Origin: Ignavibacteria bacterium
GTDB taxonomy: Bacteria > Bacteroidota > Ignavibacteria > Tepidaquicellales > OLB5
DNA: 34,074 bases
Direction: 5' to 3'
Assembly: GCA_030835085.1 (NCBI GenBank)
Contig: JAUQWQ010000167.1
Location: forward strand, 1-34,074
The notes under the pieces are model-generated. The model was given only the letters and a program-made list of their open reading frames with translations, searched no databases and had not been told where the DNA came from. Positions 33,202-34,074 of the stretch are shown in pieces (position 1 is the stretch's first letter; each line of letters begins with the position of its first letter). Both the position numbers and the translations under genes were made by a program.

Positions 33202-33636
33202 TTACTCAACCCGGGTCTCTAAATATTTCACTAATGAACTTCCAATAATCTCATTCCATCCATGCTCAAAGTTCTTTATAGCAAGATCAGGATTGGATTC
33301 AGGGAATGACTCAAGGCCAGTGTGAGTCAGCACCAGCTTTGTTTTGCCGCCTTCATCAAACAATTCCCATGATACAAATGAATTGCCTTCGTAGCCATCA
33401 TATCGCCAGCTGTAAGTCAACTTTTTGCCTTCAATGACCTCTGTGACTTTGCATAAATGAAGATAGGACCTGTTTTCATCTCCGCCTTCAAACCGGAATT
33501 CAAAGCCAACTTCCGGGGTGAATTCAGCGAGATCAAAATACCACTTTTTCATTTGCTCTTTATCCGTAATTGCTTTCCATACTTTTGAAACCGGCGCGTT
33601 TAATGTAATTTCTTTAACTAACGGTTTTGCATTCAT
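33202..33636 (-). CDS. SRPBCC / AHSA1-family protein
   Basis: 144 residues. APVSKVWKAITDKEQMKKWY, the central DENRSYLHLCKVTEVIEGKK and LTYSWRYDGYEG, and the C-terminal helix (NFEHGWNEIIGSSLVKYLE) are the START-like hydrophobic-cavity fold of AHSA1 relatives. In bacteria these are commonly paired with ArsR regulators and are thought to bind small lipophilic molecules; the ligand here is unknown. It is the first gene of the pair, and its start lies 23 bp from the nearest operator palindrome. Confidence 0.9.
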   Translation of the reverse strand: MNAKPLVKEITLNAPVSKVWKAITDKEQMKKWYFDLAEFTPEVGFEFRFEGGDENRSYLHLCKVTEVIEGKKLTYSWRYDGYEGNSFVSWELFDEGGKTKLVLTHTGLESFPESNPDLAIKNFEHGWNEIIGSSLVKYLETRVE

Positions 33637-33658
33637 AATATAACAAGTTTAGTTTATA

Positions 33659-33706
33659 TGTAACTGTTTGGTTACAAATATACGTAACCGAATGGTTACA
33701 TGTCAA
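33659..33706 (-). promoter_or_regulatory. Promoter with two palindromic operators for AHSA1-arsR
   Basis: Read on the minus strand, TTG (33706-33704), a 21-bp spacer and TATATTTG (33682-33675) form a consensus promoter. Two copies of an 18-bp palindrome surround the -7 box: 33659-33676 (TGTAACTGTTTGGTTACA) overlaps and follows it, and 33682-33699 (core GTAACC, GAAT, GGTTAC) fills the spacer. Their centres are 24 bp apart and 14 of 18 bases agree. A repressor bound here would block polymerase. Confidence 0.75.
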
Positions 33707-33739
33707 GGGAAAAATTTACAAATAAATATCAACAATTTA

Positions 33740-34074
33740 TTAATTTTCCGTTAATACAACTTCAACTTTGAATCTGTCAGGATCTTCAAAAAAAACCGCA
33801 TAATAATCTTCACCTCCCGCATATGGATGTTTATCCGGATAGAGGATGTTGACTCCCTTACCCTTCAATTCAAGTGTAAGATCATCAATAAATTCCTTAG
33901 AGTCTGAGTGAAACGCCAAATGATTTAATCCTGTATTTTTTCTGTTAAAGGACTGTTTGAGATACTTTTCTTCGGTCTGCACAAATACCAGGTAAGTATC
34001 ACCGAGTGAAAAACTGATGCCGAAATCCCATTTCTGGGATATTACATAAGAAAACTTTTCAGTAAGCAGCCATT
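33740..34074 (-). CDS. VOC (glyoxalase/dioxygenase) family protein, partial (5' end outside window)
   Basis: The frame is open from the stop at 33740 to the right edge (about 111 codons); a GTG at 33982 is not the true start, because matching sequence continues before it (WDFGISFSLGDTYLVFV). The NHLAFHSDSKEFIDDL and DYYAVFFEDPDRFKVEVVL segments give the beta-alpha-beta-beta-beta VOC fold with a metal histidine and a glutamate near the end. Substrate is unknown; lyase-like or resistance proteins are possible. It is codirectional with the AHSA1-arsR pair but separated by their promoter. Confidence 0.85.
   Translation of the reverse strand, partial: WLLTEKFSYVISQKWDFGISFSLGDTYLVFVQTEEKYLKQSFNRKNTGLNHLAFHSDSKEFIDDLTLELKGKGVNILYPDKHPYAGGEDYYAVFFEDPDRFKVEVVLTEN

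Overview
The window looks like chromosome from the Bacteroidota/Ignavibacteria side of the FCB group. The main evidence is five complete secreted proteins ending in a type IX secretion (T9SS) type A sorting domain with the NYPNPFNP motif, in the form common in Ignavibacteria. Other support is the moderate-to-low GC, the scarcity of strong Shine-Dalgarno sites and several TAnnTTTG promoter elements. I saw no rRNA, tRNA, CRISPR array, transposase or phage gene.

Layout. (1) 1-7444, minus strand: an operon-like run of secreted proteins. It holds three T9SS-sorted beta-propellers (5588-6886, 3975-5591, 1486-3939), the visible part of a large envelope protein with a kinase-like DRH motif (1-1453, runs off the left edge) and a VirK-like exported protein (6971-7444). 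(2) 7605-17616, plus strand: an outer-membrane uptake locus. It has a coiled helical protein, a small one-helix membrane protein, an 8-strand-type barrel, three TonB-dependent receptors (two are close paralogues), a second small membrane protein homologous to the first, and a PepSY-type membrane protein. Iron or another metal/chelate is the likely substrate class, but this is inferred from families and context. (3) 17749-22071: a T9SS sialidase-like protein converging on a tandem pair of paralogous T9SS propellers. (4) 22239-31383: housekeeping and accessory genes: a class V aminotransferase/cysteine desulfurase, a DHH phosphoesterase (NrnA type), leucyl aminopeptidase, a spinster-like MFS transporter, an unusual TonB-like membrane protein, a GIY-YIG protein and epoxyqueuosine reductase. 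(5) 31405-34074: small membrane proteins, a secreted NTF2-like protein, an ArsR/AHSA1 pair with a clear operator-promoter, and a VOC protein cut by the right edge.

The most interesting signals are not whole genes. Palindromic mini-repeats are inserted in frame in coding sequences (twice in queG, once inside a T9SS sorting domain). MITE-like intergenic repeats include one copy carrying a nested 30-bp palindrome. Two small membrane proteins align without gaps from their TTG starts, and each carries a stem-loop in the same early codons. One TonB receptor is flanked by two stem-loops with the same closing stem. Two 7-nt-period tandem repeats start at stop codons. The AHSA1-arsR promoter has one 18-bp palindrome between its -33 and -7 elements and a second just downstream. 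Blocks of identical DNA in the T9SS sorting domains suggest gene conversion.

All functional calls rest on reading motifs by eye. No database search was run.
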